DNA of 64,000 bases. It comes from Limnomonas spitsbergensis. Its lineage: Eukaryota; Chlorophyta; Chlorophyceae; Chlamydomonadales. The translations under genes were made by a program, and so were the position numbers. The DNA lies in contig JAYJMM010000076.1 of assembly GCA_037349105.1 (NCBI GenBank), positions 62,001 through 126,000 on the forward strand. The letters are read 5' to 3'. Each line of letters begins with the position of its first letter. Within the stretch, counting starts at the first letter, position 1. The notes beneath the pieces are model-generated. The model saw only the letters and a program-made list of their open reading frames with translations. It had not been told where the DNA came from and ran no database searches. Below, piece by piece: positions 45,201-53,484 of this stretch.

Positions 45201-48200
45201 TGTCACACTCTTCCACACATGTGCAACCGCCTTGTCACACTATTCCACACCTGTGCAACCGCCTTGTCACACTCTTCCACACCTGTGCAACCGCCTTGAC
45301 CCAATCGTCCAAACATGTGTGACCGCTTTGACCGACTCTTCCACACCTGTGTGACCACCTTGACCCACTCGTTGACCTCCTCAGCGCCCTTCACCTCCTG
45401 CCCCTTCATGCAGGTCCACACAACTCTGACCACCTTAATCCACCATGTGTGACCGCCTTGTCACACTCTTCCACACCTGTGTGACCCCCTTGACCCACTC
45501 GTTGACCTCCTCAGCGCCCTTCACCTCCTGCCCCTTCATGCAGGTCCACACAACTCTGACCACCTTAATCCAACATGTGTGACCGCCTTGACCCACTCTT
45601 CCACACCTGTGTGACCGCCTTGTCACACTCTTCCACACCTGTGTGACCGTCTTAACCCACTCGTTGACCTCCTCGACGCCCTTCACCTCCAGCGCCAGCG
45701 CTTGGAACAACTCCGACATGCGTTTAACGAAGTCGACGCTCAAAGGTCGAGGCAAAGTCGCGGCCTTGGTGAAGATCCCGTTGGCCATCAGGAGGGTGCA
45801 GCTCTCGTCCAGCTTCTTGCCTGTCGCAGCAGAGGTTGAGGGGGGGGCAGGATTGGGGGGAGGATGGAGAGGATGAGGCGATGTGGTGGCCCTGGTGAGC
45901 ATCCTGTTGGCTAGCAGGAGGGTACAGCTCTCGTCCAGCTTCTTGCCTGATGCAGCAGAGGATAAGGGGGGGGGGCAGGATTGGGGGAAAGGTTAAAGGT
46001 TGGGAGGTGGCAAGTCGCCCTTGAGCCTTATGAAGGTCCCATTGGCCAGTAGGAGGGCCGGAAGGTGCTGTTCTCCTATGATTGCATGCCTGCCGTAGTA
46101 AAGCATGAGGGGGGTCAGATTGGTAGGGGGTGAACAGGGCGCGGCAATGTTGCGGCCCTAGTGAAGATGCCATTAGCAATTAGGAGGGAGCAGCCCTCCT
46201 CGGGTTGCTTGTCTGCTGCGGTGGAGGATGAGGAATGAAGGACAGGTGGGAGGAGGATGCTGCCCAGATGGGGCCATGGTGAAGGTCCCAATAGCCAAGG
46301 CCTTATCCTACTGGATCATGAGAGCAGGGTTCTAGGGTTTGGGGTTAAGGGTTAAGGGTAAAACTAGGGGAAGAGAGGAGGAGGCGTCAGGCGGCCGGCT
46401 TGCTACTGCTGAGTTGAGGAGGTCTAGTTTTCACAGGGTCGATTATAAACAATTAAATAGGCTTGATCCTGACCCCTCACCCCCCCCCTCCAACTAGGTC
46501 TTACTCTTAACCCTCGGAGCATCAGAGTTGAGGGCGCAACTGAAGAGCTTCTCTCTCTCGACCAGGATTTGTTTCATTTACTTTCGGGATTTCTTTTAAT
46601 TACCAGAAGCGGCGAGTACTGCCGGAGTTGTTGGTGAAGAGTGCGCCGCAGGCGCCGAAAAATACCCGATCCTAATAGATTTCGTCGTTTTTTGTTATCG
46701 CGCAACTGAACCTCGGCTTCACGGAATAAATTGTTCGGTTACCACTTCGGTCTCGACCCGTAACCAGTAATCACTAGAACAATCCCCGTTCTTAACCCGT
46801 ATTGACTCCAGGGTCCAGGGCTTGAGGGCTACTCAGCTACACACTTCAGCTGCAAACTCACAAGTGGCTATCAAGACTTTTTCGGGTGCAGGCTTACAGA
46901 CATAAGAGTTCTAAGTTTAGGGCGACATCTAGGTTCAGCTACACGCTGCATTGTCAACCCTAAATATGGCTGACAGGGTTCAGGGTTTAGGGCTAATTGG
47001 GGTTGAGGGCTGAGGGTTTAGGGTGCTCCAGCTGCACGCCACAGATACAGCCCCGCATACACCTGACGTAGTTATATCCCCATCGGATTAAGATTGTTGA
47101 GGGTTGAGGGTTGAGGGTCTAAGGTTTAATTTATAGGGTTAAGGGTTAAGTGGTGGCCACCAGCTTCCCCCACAAAATTGGTGTGGTGCGCAGCAACATA
47201 GACCCTGAACCATAACCCCAACATAAACCCTAAATCCTGCCCCCCCCCCCCCTTGGTTCGCTCTGCCTGGCCCGTTCGAAAAAAGGCTGTTGGTGGTCGC
47301 GTTGATCTTGTAATGACAACCCTCAACCCTAAATCAAACCTAGGATCTCGAAAATAACCACTTGACCCTGAACCCTACACCAATTGACCCTTAATATAAA
47401 TTCTAAACCCTGAACCCTAATGTAAACCCTGTTTTTTGAACCTCTATCATGTTCTGCCAATTCAAACCGATTTACCAGACAGCTATGGTAAATCTTTCCT
47501 TTTGCTTCAAGTTTACAATCTTGAACCCCGATGACGGACAGCTCATTCGAATCCCCATCCACACATCTCTCACACCTCTCCCTGAGCATGCACCCCTTAT
47601 CACACATCTCCCTTGGTGGCCACAGCGCCCCCCGTCACACACATCTCCCACATCACTTCACAGTTCAAACTCATTCCACACGTCCCACACCCCACCTGGC
47701 GCCAGCAGTGTTTCTGTAAGGAGCGCCAATGCTTCGTCCAGGCTTGACTCAGTCAGAAGGTCTGCCTCGGCTGCTGCAGCACCCTTCCCGCTGCTGCTGG
47801 AGCTCGACAGCAGGGCCAGCAGCTGCTGGTGAGTCGTGGTGCCACTGCCTGGAGCAGAAGTAACCCGTGCTTAGTTTGAGTGACCAAGGAGGGAGCAGAA
47901 GTAACCCAGGGTGGATTTGAGTGACCAATGAGGGAGTAGGAGTAACCAGGGGTGGGTTCCAGTGGCCAAGGAGGGAGTAGGAGTAAACAGGGGTGGGTTT
48001 AAGTGACCAAGGAGGGAGTAGGAATGACCCGGGGTGAGTTGGAGTGACCAAGGGGAGTAGGAGTAACCAGGGGTGAGTTTGAGTGACCAAAGGGGGTAGG
48101 AGTAACCAGGGGTGGGTTTGAGTTGCCAAAAGAGGGAGTAGGAGTGACCTGGGGTGAGTTGGAGAGACCAGGGAGGGAATGGGAGTGGCACGGAAGGTAT

Positions 48201-50560
48201 CTTGAGCGACCAGGGAGGGAGTAGGAGTGACCAGGGAGGGATTCTGAGTGACCAGGGAGGGAGTAGGAGTGACCAGGGAGGGAGCGGTCAAGAAAAACGT
48301 TTGTGTCGCCGCCAACAACAGGCTGTGCCAGCATCAAAGGAGCAAGGCACCATTGCCGTTCTCGTCTTCGGGCCGGGACGGGGTGAGGGGCGGCGGGCAG
48401 TTAACAAAGGGTCCCTGCTGCGCTGACAGTCATGACTCGCACGCGCCAGGCTGGGGGGGGGGTGACGAGCATTTGTTTTCAATCTGGGGCCAAGGGGGCA
48501 GCGTAGCTGTCTTCCTTTCTTTCACATCAGAGGTAGTTGCAGGTATGAGAGTCCAGAGGAGGCGTGGGGGGCGCGCAGGGTGAGGGGGCCCACAAGCAGT
48601 CCACTTTGGGGCCAAGGGGGCAGCAAACCCCTTCTTACACATCACAGTAAGTTGCAGGTATGAGAGTCCAGAGGAGGGGTGGGGGGGGCGCAGGGTGAGG
48701 GGGCCAACAAGTAGTCCACTTTGGGGCCAAGGGGGCAGCAAACCCCTTCTTACACATCACAGTAAGTTGCAGGTATGAGAGTCCAGAGGAGGGGTGGGGG
48801 GGCGCGCAGGGTGAGGGGCCAACAAGCTGTCCACTTTGGGGCCAAGGGGGCAGCAAACCCCTTCTTACACATCACAGGTAGTTGCAGGTATGAGAGTCCA
48901 GGTGGGGGTGGGGACGCGCAGGGTGAGGGGGCCCACGAGTAGTTGTTTTCTCTAAAACTCAGCTGCTAGTCAGCTATATGTCAGCTACATGTCAGCTGCA
49001 ATCTGGCCTCCATCTTGAGGTCCCAGGTGTGCTCCACCATGCACTGCTTTGGTCCCAGTCGGGCCTTCGGTGGCCTCCCTACCCAGTGTGGGTTTGTACG
49101 CTGAAAAGGAAAGTGCTGCCCACTGGCCGGGGGGAGGGGGTGGCTGAGATTGGTTTGGGGGAGATAGTGGTGGTGTGACTGTGTGAGTCTCGCTGGGCAT
49201 AACTGTGGATGCATGTCAAAGATACGGCAGCGGCCATGGCCTCCGGCCTTGCTGCCTTGGCCTGACATGGGTAGAAATTGACAGCTGGGTCCAGGCCCCG
49301 CCCATGCCCACTAACCATCCCCTCTGCCCATACCCACTGCCCATACCCACTGCCCACACCCACTGCCCATACCCACTGCCTATGCCCACTGCCCATGCCC
49401 ACTGCCCATGCCCACTGCCCATGCCCTCTGCCCATACCCACTGCCCATACCCACTGTCCATTGCCCACTGCCCATACCCACTACCCATACCCTCTGTGCA
49501 TGCCCACTGACAGAGCCCACTACCCATGCCCTCTGCGCATACCCATTGCCCATACCCACTGCCCACACCCTCTGCACCTGCCCACTGACAGAGCCCATGC
49601 GATCTTGGAGCTGCACATGTCCATGCACTCTTGGAGCTGCACATGCCCATGCACTCTTGGAGCTGCACATGCCCATGCACTCTTGGAGCTGCACATGTCT
49701 ATGCTCGCTGGGAGCTGCACAAGCCCATGCACTCTTGGAGCTGCACATGCCCATGCATTCTGCCAGCTGCGCATGTCCATGCACACTGGGAGCTGCACAT
49801 GCCCATGCACTCATGGAGCTGCACATGCCCATGCACTCTTGGAGCTGCACATGCCCATGCACTCTTGGAGCTGCACATGCACAAGCACTCTGGGAGCTGC
49901 ACATGCCCATGCAGTCTTGGAGCTACACATGCCCATGCACTCTTGAAGCTGCACATGTCCATGCACTCTGGGAGCTGCACATGCCCATGCACTCTGGGAG
50001 CTGCACATGCCCATGCACTCTTGGAGCTGCACATGCACAAGCACTCTGGGAGCTGCACCTGCCCATGCAGACTGGGAGCTACACATGCCCATGCACTCTT
50101 GGAGCTGCACATGCACTCTGGGAGCTGCACATGCCCATGCACTCAAGGAGCTGCACATGCCCATGCACTCTTGGAGCTGCACATGCACTCTGGGAGCTGC
50201 ACATGCCCATGCACTCAAGGAGCTGCAGTGCTGCACATGCCCATGCACTCCGGGAGCTGCGCATATACATATGCCCACCCTGGTCCATGCAGCCATGAAA
50301 ATGATGACCGGGATTAGCTCGCATACAAGCAAGTCGTAATCGCCTTGCATGATTGTGAGCAAGTTAAGGTCAGTAAAGGTCGGAATCATCTTGCCTGCGC
50401 AATTGAGAGCCAGGGTCAGGGCGTAGTACACGCTGAGGGGAGAGAAGAAGACGCCTGTGTCGTTTGGGTCGCTGGGTGCCTTCAGTGCGGCGATTAAGAA
50501 CGAAAAGCCCAGGGATGAGATTGCTGGAGGGAGGGCTGGGTTCGTGGCAGCTGCTGCCAT
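33251..50560 (-). CDS. Serpin (serine protease inhibitor family), complete, 9 exons, 444 residues
   Basis: Exons in gene order: 50560-50395, 47848-47696, 45820-45639, 44707-44607, 39641-39551, 37688-37542, 36138-36043, 34378-34301 and 33571-33251. Phases agree throughout. Eight introns are GT-AG or GC-AG; the first uses a GC donor. Serpin landmarks: GVFFSPLSVYYALTLAL (residues ~36-52), VEEVNEWVKTVTQ (~155-167), LVLANALYFKGMW (~183-195), PFRAPGGTRDVMMMH (~207-221), AVLLPYKGG, YVQMPKF, SSVIHK, then the hinge DETGTVATAAT (344-354) and FDRPFIFAIHH...PLFLGVV near the C-terminus. The Gly/Ala/Thr-rich hinge suits an inhibitory, loop-inserting serpin. Counting from E345 as P17 predicts P1-P1' near T361-C362. 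No signal peptide is visible, so it is probably intracellular. A 45-residue tail follows the serpin fold and includes SSSCCCFGGG. The start is the only ATG ahead of the fold in this exon. Introns are up to 5 kb, full of junction-derived repeats. Confidence 0.93.
33600..33860 (-). repeat. Three copies of the acceptor of the last serpin exon
   Basis: On the reverse strand CAG then GTGGTGGTGGACGTTGATGA with GACGGGCACC recurs near 33650-33620, 33752-33720 and 33832-33800, ahead of the true exon start at 33571. Each copy dissolves into CCCTAAAC-type sequence. Confidence 0.85.
34085..34640 (-). repeat. Junction copies around serpin exon 34378-34301
   Basis: The acceptor and exon start (CTGCAG, GACGTTTTCAGCG, AGTCAGCGGACTTTG) are copied near 34520-34480 and partly near 34620-34560 and 34465-34430. 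The donor (CACAAG, GTGTGTGACGGTG) is copied near 34120-34090, with altered exon bases. Confidence 0.78.
34830..35130. repeat. 12-15-bp minisatellite CACTTCAGCCA (serpin intron)
   Basis: About 20 imperfect copies of CACACTTCAGCCACACTTCA with TATGCTCCAG variants, within the intron 36042-34379. Confidence 0.85.
35398..35525. repeat. 12-bp minisatellite GCATGGTAAGCT (serpin intron)
   Basis: About ten copies of TGCATGGTAAGC or TGCATGGTAA lie between two related blocks (35270-35400 and 35560-35700) that are themselves about 300-bp direct repeats (GGGGAGT.GACTG, CACAGGGAGGTC). Confidence 0.85.
35905..35965. repeat. 15-bp repeat TAGATCCGCGCCCCCC, four copies
   Basis: Four consecutive near-perfect units close to the donor side of the intron following serpin exon 36138-36043. 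Confidence 0.85.
36160..36480 (-). repeat. Three degenerate copies of the start of serpin exon 36138-36043
   Basis: On the reverse strand, copies of the exon start (GCCGTGCTGTCGCACACGAC and following bases coding YVQMPKF) appear near 36255-36195, 36350-36300 and 36465-36410, spaced about 105 bases. Similarity decreases with distance from the real exon. They are separated by C-rich telomere-like sequence on the sense strand. Confidence 0.82.
36480..36700 (-). repeat. Copies of the donor of serpin exon 37688-37542
   Basis: GGGAGCTTCGA...GGTGGGGTTAAGG on the reverse strand near 36515-36480, and a more diverged GGGGGCTGGCAAAGCCAGGA then TGGGGTTAAGG near 36690-36660, resemble the true exon end and donor at 37560-37530. 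Confidence 0.6.
36712..37440. repeat. 15-bp minisatellite GATGCATGGGGTGGG, ~48 copies
   Basis: Near-perfect units GATGCATGGGGTGAG/GGG fill the middle of the intron 37541-36139. Because the unit is a multiple of three, all frames on both strands stay open and give long artificial proteins. Confidence 0.95.
38110..38230. repeat. Imperfect inverted repeat with CTTGACCAGGTATGGACCCT
   Basis: Two halves around 38140-38170 and 38185-38215 (GGCCAAGGGGTCACCCCCTC, CCTCCATACCAGGGGGGGCC, ACTTGGCCAAGGGAGGGGG) can fold on each other. The stretch is within the intron 39550-37689. Confidence 0.5.
38450..38870. repeat. 33-34-bp repeat CAGCATTGAGGACTCAGGGT + TAGGGTTTAGGGTT
   Basis: About 12 copies combine a unique half with a telomere-like half. 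On the serpin sense strand this is C-rich and lies in the 3' part of intron 39550-37689. Confidence 0.92.
38880..39545. repeat. Degenerate GTACTGCC repeats with a decoy of serpin exon 39641-39551
   Basis: GGGGAGTGTACTGCCTG-type units recur irregularly. On the reverse strand 39450-39395 reads NVLMVQNEFEGHDRVQ followed by GTAGGG, a diverged copy of the exon end (DVMMMHNVFKGQDRVK, GTAGGA) on its donor side. Confidence 0.65.
39642..41990 (-). repeat. ~122-bp array of ~19 copies of serpin exon 39641-39551 with its acceptor
   Basis: On the reverse strand each unit has CCATGTGCAG, then exon bases coding DTRPKPFHAPGGTRDVMMMH, then bases that diverge into TGAACCCCAAACCCTTCACA and a CCCCCCTTTCC pyrimidine tract before the next CCATGTGCAG. 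Copies are spaced about 122 bases. The real exon is the one at 39641-39551, which alone continues with NVFKGQDRVK and a donor. Most copies keep 60-65 exon bases. Confidence 0.93.
42200..42530. repeat. Degenerate AACCCTAACC-type stretch
   Basis: The strand composition of the serpin intron switches here, from C-rich on the sense strand (below 42200) to G-rich (above). There is no gene. Confidence 0.5.
42535..43130. repeat. 57-60-bp repeat, about 10 copies
   Basis: The unit is CTGAACCCTTCAATCATAGA, GTCAACAACCTTAACCC and TGCAACACAGGGGCTAAACC. Copies are nearly identical. On the serpin sense strand it is G-rich and lies in the 5' half of intron 44606-39642. Confidence 0.93.
43290..44600 (-). repeat. 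~85-bp array copying the donor junction of serpin exon 44707-44607 (interrupted)
   Basis: On the reverse strand the true exon end (TACTTCAAGGGCATGTGGAG, then TTGCCCTTTGACCTATC, donor GTGAGTGGTGGATATAACCC) is copied as TACTGCAAAAGCTTGTGGAG, CTTGTCGCTTGACGTGTC, GTGAGTGGTGGATGTAACCC. About four copies lie in 44296-44600 and four in 43290-43586. The two parts are separated by an inserted transposon at 43590-44293. Confidence 0.9.
43590..44293. mobile_element. 704-bp TIR element with 3-bp TTA target duplication (PIF/Harbinger-like MITE)
   Basis: The left terminus GAGCCAATTCACACCT is the reverse complement (two mismatches) of the right terminus AGGTGTGAATCCGCTC. TTA flanks both ends (43587-43589 and 44294-44296). 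Subterminal GGTTTCGC and CGAACTGAACCGAACTGAAA repeats are also inverted. No transposase is visible. A TWA duplication is typical of the PIF/Harbinger superfamily; the assignment rests on that alone. Confidence 0.82.
44900..45638 (-). repeat. Array copying the donor junction of serpin exon 45820-45639
   Basis: On the reverse strand the exon end (GTCAACGAGTGGGTTAAGAC, GGTCACACAG, donor GTGTGG) is repeated. Units are short, about 34 bp (AAGGCGGTCACACAGGTGTG with GAAGAGTG), with some longer copies near 45500 and 45390 that include bases coding EEVNEWVK. About 15 copies are recognisable. Confidence 0.88.
45850..46320 (-). repeat. Four or five degenerate copies of the start of serpin exon 45820-45639
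   Basis: On the reverse strand, GCAGCAG... then AAGAAGCTGGACGAGAGCTG occurs at 45955-45890 (KKLDESCTLLLANRMLTRAT), and further copies at about 46095-46020, 46205-46140 (EEGCSLLIANGIFTRAA) and 46300-46260. All lack the exon's 3' part and donor. Confidence 0.82.
46380..46830. other. Non-repetitive island inside serpin intron 2
   Basis: Unlike its surroundings, this stretch has no telomere-like or tandem repeats. Joining it to the serpin would break the phase already satisfied by exons 47848-47696 and 45820-45639. It may be an inserted element; no terminal repeats were found. Confidence 0.35.
46960..47440. repeat. Telomere-like repeats with a strand switch (serpin intron)
   Basis: On the + strand, GGGTTTAGGG-type repeats (46975-47150) give way to CCCTAAACC-type repeats (47195-47430). 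On the gene's sense strand the 5' half is therefore G-rich and the 3' half C-rich. Confidence 0.7.
47860..48345. repeat. 38-40-bp repeat GACCAAGGAGGGAGTAGGAG (serpin intron 1, 3' end)
   Basis: About 12 imperfect units, starting directly at the acceptor of exon 47848-47696. On the sense strand each holds TTACTCCTACTCCCTCC, resembling the authentic tract GGTTACTTCTGCTCCAG, so the array may derive from that acceptor. Confidence 0.88.
48535..48935. repeat. ~112-bp repeat, four copies
   Basis: Units include GTTGCAGGTATGAGAGTCCA, GAGGAGG.GTGGGG, GCGCAGGGTGAGGGG, CACTTTGGGGCCAAGGGGGC and CTTCTTACACATCACA, in serpin intron 1. Confidence 0.92.
49290..49595. repeat. 12-bp repeat CCCATACCCACTG
   Basis: About 24 copies of CCCATGCCCACTG and variants. 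On the sense strand this is G-rich and lies in the 5' half of serpin intron 1. Confidence 0.93.
49596..50265. repeat. 30-bp repeat GGAGCTGCACATGCCCATGC + ACTCTT
   Basis: About 22 copies, some shortened to 18 bases. All frames are open and give spurious Cys/His-rich proteins on the + strand and Ser/Ala/Cys-rich ones on the - strand. Confidence 0.95.
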
Positions 50561-50809
50561 TTTCCTGACGTAATTCAAAAACTACCAGGGATATTCCAAG
50601 GGGCTGGGGCGGATAAATTGCGTGTTTGAGACAGATAACTGAGGGTGTCAGGTCGATGTCTTCACCACCCACAAAGTCGTACAGAAAGTGGCTCTGGAGC
50701 TCTCCCCTCTACTGGACATGCGCGAAGAAGGAGATCAGCGCTACCGAGTGAAACCTAATTGACCATATATATTATTTGACTCCCACATCTTCTGGTGCAT
50801 TGGAGCGCA
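50561..50809. promoter_or_regulatory. Shared divergent promoter region, serpin and U2A' genes
   Basis: The two start codons face away from each other across 249 bases without tandem repeats. An AT-rich CATATATATTATTTG at about 50764-50778 lies 32-46 bases before the U2A' ATG and could serve as a TATA-like element or a 5' UTR feature. Control of both genes from this spacer is inferred from layout. Confidence 0.5.
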
Positions 50810-52124
50810 ATGGATCAAAGACCAGCTGGGTCTTTGGGGCCTAGGTTGGCGGGGAGGTTGACGGCCGAGCTGATCTTGCGCAGCCGTCAATATATGAGCT
50901 GTATCAACCTCTACGAACTAGACTTGAGAGGGCACAAGATTTCTGCGATTGAAAACTTGGGAGCAACCGAGGTGTGCACGACACATTGCTGCATGGGATG
51001 TCTGGCTTTATATGTGTGGCACACTCGCTCAACATCTGCTATGTGCATGCTCCTTGCAGAATCAATTCGACAGCATAGACCTGTCTGACAACGCCATCGT
51101 GAAGCTTGAAGGCTTCCCGAGGCTTCTCCGATTAAAGCAGCTGCTACTCAACAACAACCGCATAGCGAGAATAGAAAAAAAGCTGGATGGTAGGGTGGAT
51201 GCTCGCCGCCGTGATTTACTATAATTTCCTCACCCTCCGGGTCCAGTTTGTCACCTTGTCATCTTGCTGGTGCTGCAGAATCGATCCCCGGCTTGGAGAC
51301 CCTGGTGCTTACGAACAATCGCATTAGCAACCTTCAGGTGCGACATGATCTGCAACATGCACATCTTTTTATAGTACCATAACTGCGACTGTGACTATCT
51401 CCCGTCCAGGATATGGACCCACTTGCTGGATTTACTAAGTTGGAGATGATCTGTCTGATCGGCAACCCTGTGACTACGAAGCCACACTACAGGCAAGTGT
51501 CCTGGTGTAGCGAGCGCAGTCGATGTCTACTTTATGGCTGACACATTTCGCGTCGCGTCAAACACACCTTCAGACTATACTTGATCAGCAAATGCAAGGC
51601 GCTCAAGATTCTCGACTTCAAGAAGGTTAAGAAACAGGTACGAGCCATTCGTCTGCATCGGCCCTTGCATAACCTGCTCCACATTCATATGGCAGGGCAT
51701 GGCTGATTCCCATGACGAGACTGGATGCAGTTCCATTCTAGCCTCAAATGCTGTGATTGCTTCCTCCCAGGAGCGGGAACAAGCAGAGAAGCTGTATCCC
51801 ACAGACGAGGCTGCGGCGCTAGCAGCAGCCAAGACGTTTGAACCGGACGAAGACCTCCAGGCTGCTCAGGCACAGGCTGGGGTCTCCGTAGATGCTGACA
51901 TGGCAGAAGCCGCTCCTGAGCCCAGCAGTGCTGCCGCAAGCAAGGGGCCCACGGCCCAGCAGCTAATCGCTGTCAAAGCAGCCATTGCAAACGCAGCGAC
52001 ACTAGAAGAAATCCAGCGCCTCGAGGCAGCACTGACAACCGGGCAGCTGCCGTCTGAGTTTGACTTGGGGTCAGGCTCGACAGGGAATGGAACCCAGCAG
52101 CCTGAGGCCATGCAGGTTGGGTGA
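50810..52124 (+). CDS. U2A': U2 small nuclear ribonucleoprotein A' (U2A'), 6 exons, 283 residues
   Basis: This leucine-rich-repeat protein pairs with U2B'' on U2 snRNA stem-loop IV in the spliceosome. Exons are 50810-50971, 51060-51189, 51279-51337, 51410-51492, 51574-51637 and 51771-52124, all in phase. Family landmarks: LTAELI near residue 17, YELDLRGHKISAIENLGATE, NQFDSIDLSDNAIVKLEGFP, LLLNNNRIARIEKKLD, LETLVLTNNRISNLQDMDPL, GNPVTTKPHYRLYLISKCK, ILDFKKVKKQERE, and the C-terminal AIANAATLEEIQRLEAALTT shared with plant and animal U2A'. An in-frame GTG upstream (50795) is ignored; ATG 50810 gives a 16-residue extension before LTAELI. Introns are only 72-133 bp; the fourth has a GC donor (AG/GCAAGT at 51493). 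The C-terminal third is Ala/Glu-rich. No junction repeats occur here, unlike in neighbouring genes. Confidence 0.95.
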
Positions 52125-53300
52125 CCTTGTCATGGAGCTGGGTCTAGGGATTCGGACTGAATGCTGCGCCTGCATGCAGAGGGGTAGACTGCTCATGCAT
52201 GGGGAGTGCTGATTAAGGGGAAGACTGTCTATAATGGGAGCGCTGCGCATGCATGAGAAGGGTAGGCTGCCCAGAAAGGTGTGCGCCGCGGATAAATGCT
52301 AAGGGGTAGACTGTCCGTTACAAGGAGTGCTGCGAAAGCGGATGAGCATGGGCATGCCTGCGCGCGCATCCGGGCAGGGTCAGCCAACCTGTCTTCTGGA
52401 GAGGCGGAGCAGATTTGAAACGGGCATGCTCAGAGTGGCGGAGTGGGAAAATGCACGCGTGGTGCTTGGCAGGGCGCTTGCCCTTCCTTGCGCGCCTGCC
52501 CTCTGTATCGAGTTACCTTTTTGGGTCCTTGTGCATGAGCCATGCGAAAGGAAGCATGCATGCTTGCCTCGAGGCGCCCTCATGCTGGTGATTCTTTTGG
52601 CCTTTGATGGCCGTGTGGCCAGTCGGAGCTTTGCACAGCTGTTGTGTGTATGATGCATGGCGCATTTTCTTGTGAATCCATGCGTGCGCCTTACTCCTGG
52701 AACCCATGTATCGCTGCTGCCATGGCCTTTCCAATGTCGGGAGTGCGTACTATGTTGTCGTGCCCTGGTCCCAACTGGGCGCATGAGGATGTGCTGATGG
52801 GGGTCACCCTGGCACCTAGGGCCTGCCATACCTGCATTTCAATCATTCCAACCAGTTTTTTTTGTTTTGGCGCTGTGCCATGTTGGGCTGGCGCGGGAAA
52901 CATCGGTTGAGTGCTTTGCATGTTACGGCCCAAATGTGTTAAAGGCTCCCGGACAACACTCGAGGAACTGAGCGGTTGACTGATCAGGTCAGGGGACAGG
53001 TCTAGTTAGGAATTCGCGCCAACATTGGGTGTCTGAAGTAACTTGAATTATGGGATATTTATGTGAAGTGCCCGCGCTGCTGACGTTTTGAGAGAAGCGG
53101 AACTTCTGACAGCATTTGACTTCTTGCCATGAGCTTTTGATGCAAGAGTGTTGGACGGGGCCCGAGTGGCTCAGGCGCCGAACAGGCCCCTCGTGTCAGG
53201 TGCTAGTGGTTGCATGTCATAACGGAACGGTTGCCTTGCTGTCGACACCTGACCCATGCATTGAACCTGATGCGAAATTTAGTTCAGATGAATCAACGGA
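52125..53300 (+). other. U2A' 3' UTR and intergenic sequence, no further gene
   Basis: From 52140 to 52340 a loose repeat GGGGTAGACTGC...AATGGGAGTGCTGCGCATGC recurs about four times with 55-65-base spacing. The rest is mixed sequence with short open frames. At 53157-53215 GCCCGAGTGGCTCAGGCGCC hints at a tRNA-like D arm, but no full cloverleaf forms. Confidence 0.4.
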
Positions 53301-53304
53301 AATT

Positions 53305-53366
53305 TAATGACATAACACCTCCTGGGCTCTGGGCCCTGCTCGAAAACGCTCGGCAGCATGGGCGCT
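53305..53366 (+). mobile_element. Solo end of the GGGCGCC inverted-repeat family
   Basis: ATGACATAACACCTCCTGGG, GGGCCCTGCTCGAAAACGCT and CGGCAGCATGGGCGC match the right terminus of the elements at 17519 and 55101. It stands 120 bases before a non-LTR fragment, as other copies do. Confidence 0.5.
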
Positions 53367-53484
53367 AAACCGTCCCGTTGAGAGAAAAAAAGGAACTTGC
53401 AGGATTACACAAGTACATGCCAAGCAGCCCAGATGGTGACAGCTAACTGACACATAAAGAGCACGCTACAAACAGGTGGGTAAA

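Noticed and set aside
49205..50317. Long open frames rich in Cys, His, Ala and Ser on both strands
   Set aside because: They come from the 12- and 30-bp repeats in serpin intron 1. Only the reverse-strand part from 50560 to 50395 is a true exon.
53155..53220. tRNA gene (GCCCGAGTGGCTCAGGCGCC)
   Set aside because: It resembles a D arm, but no anticodon or T arm of proper length follows.
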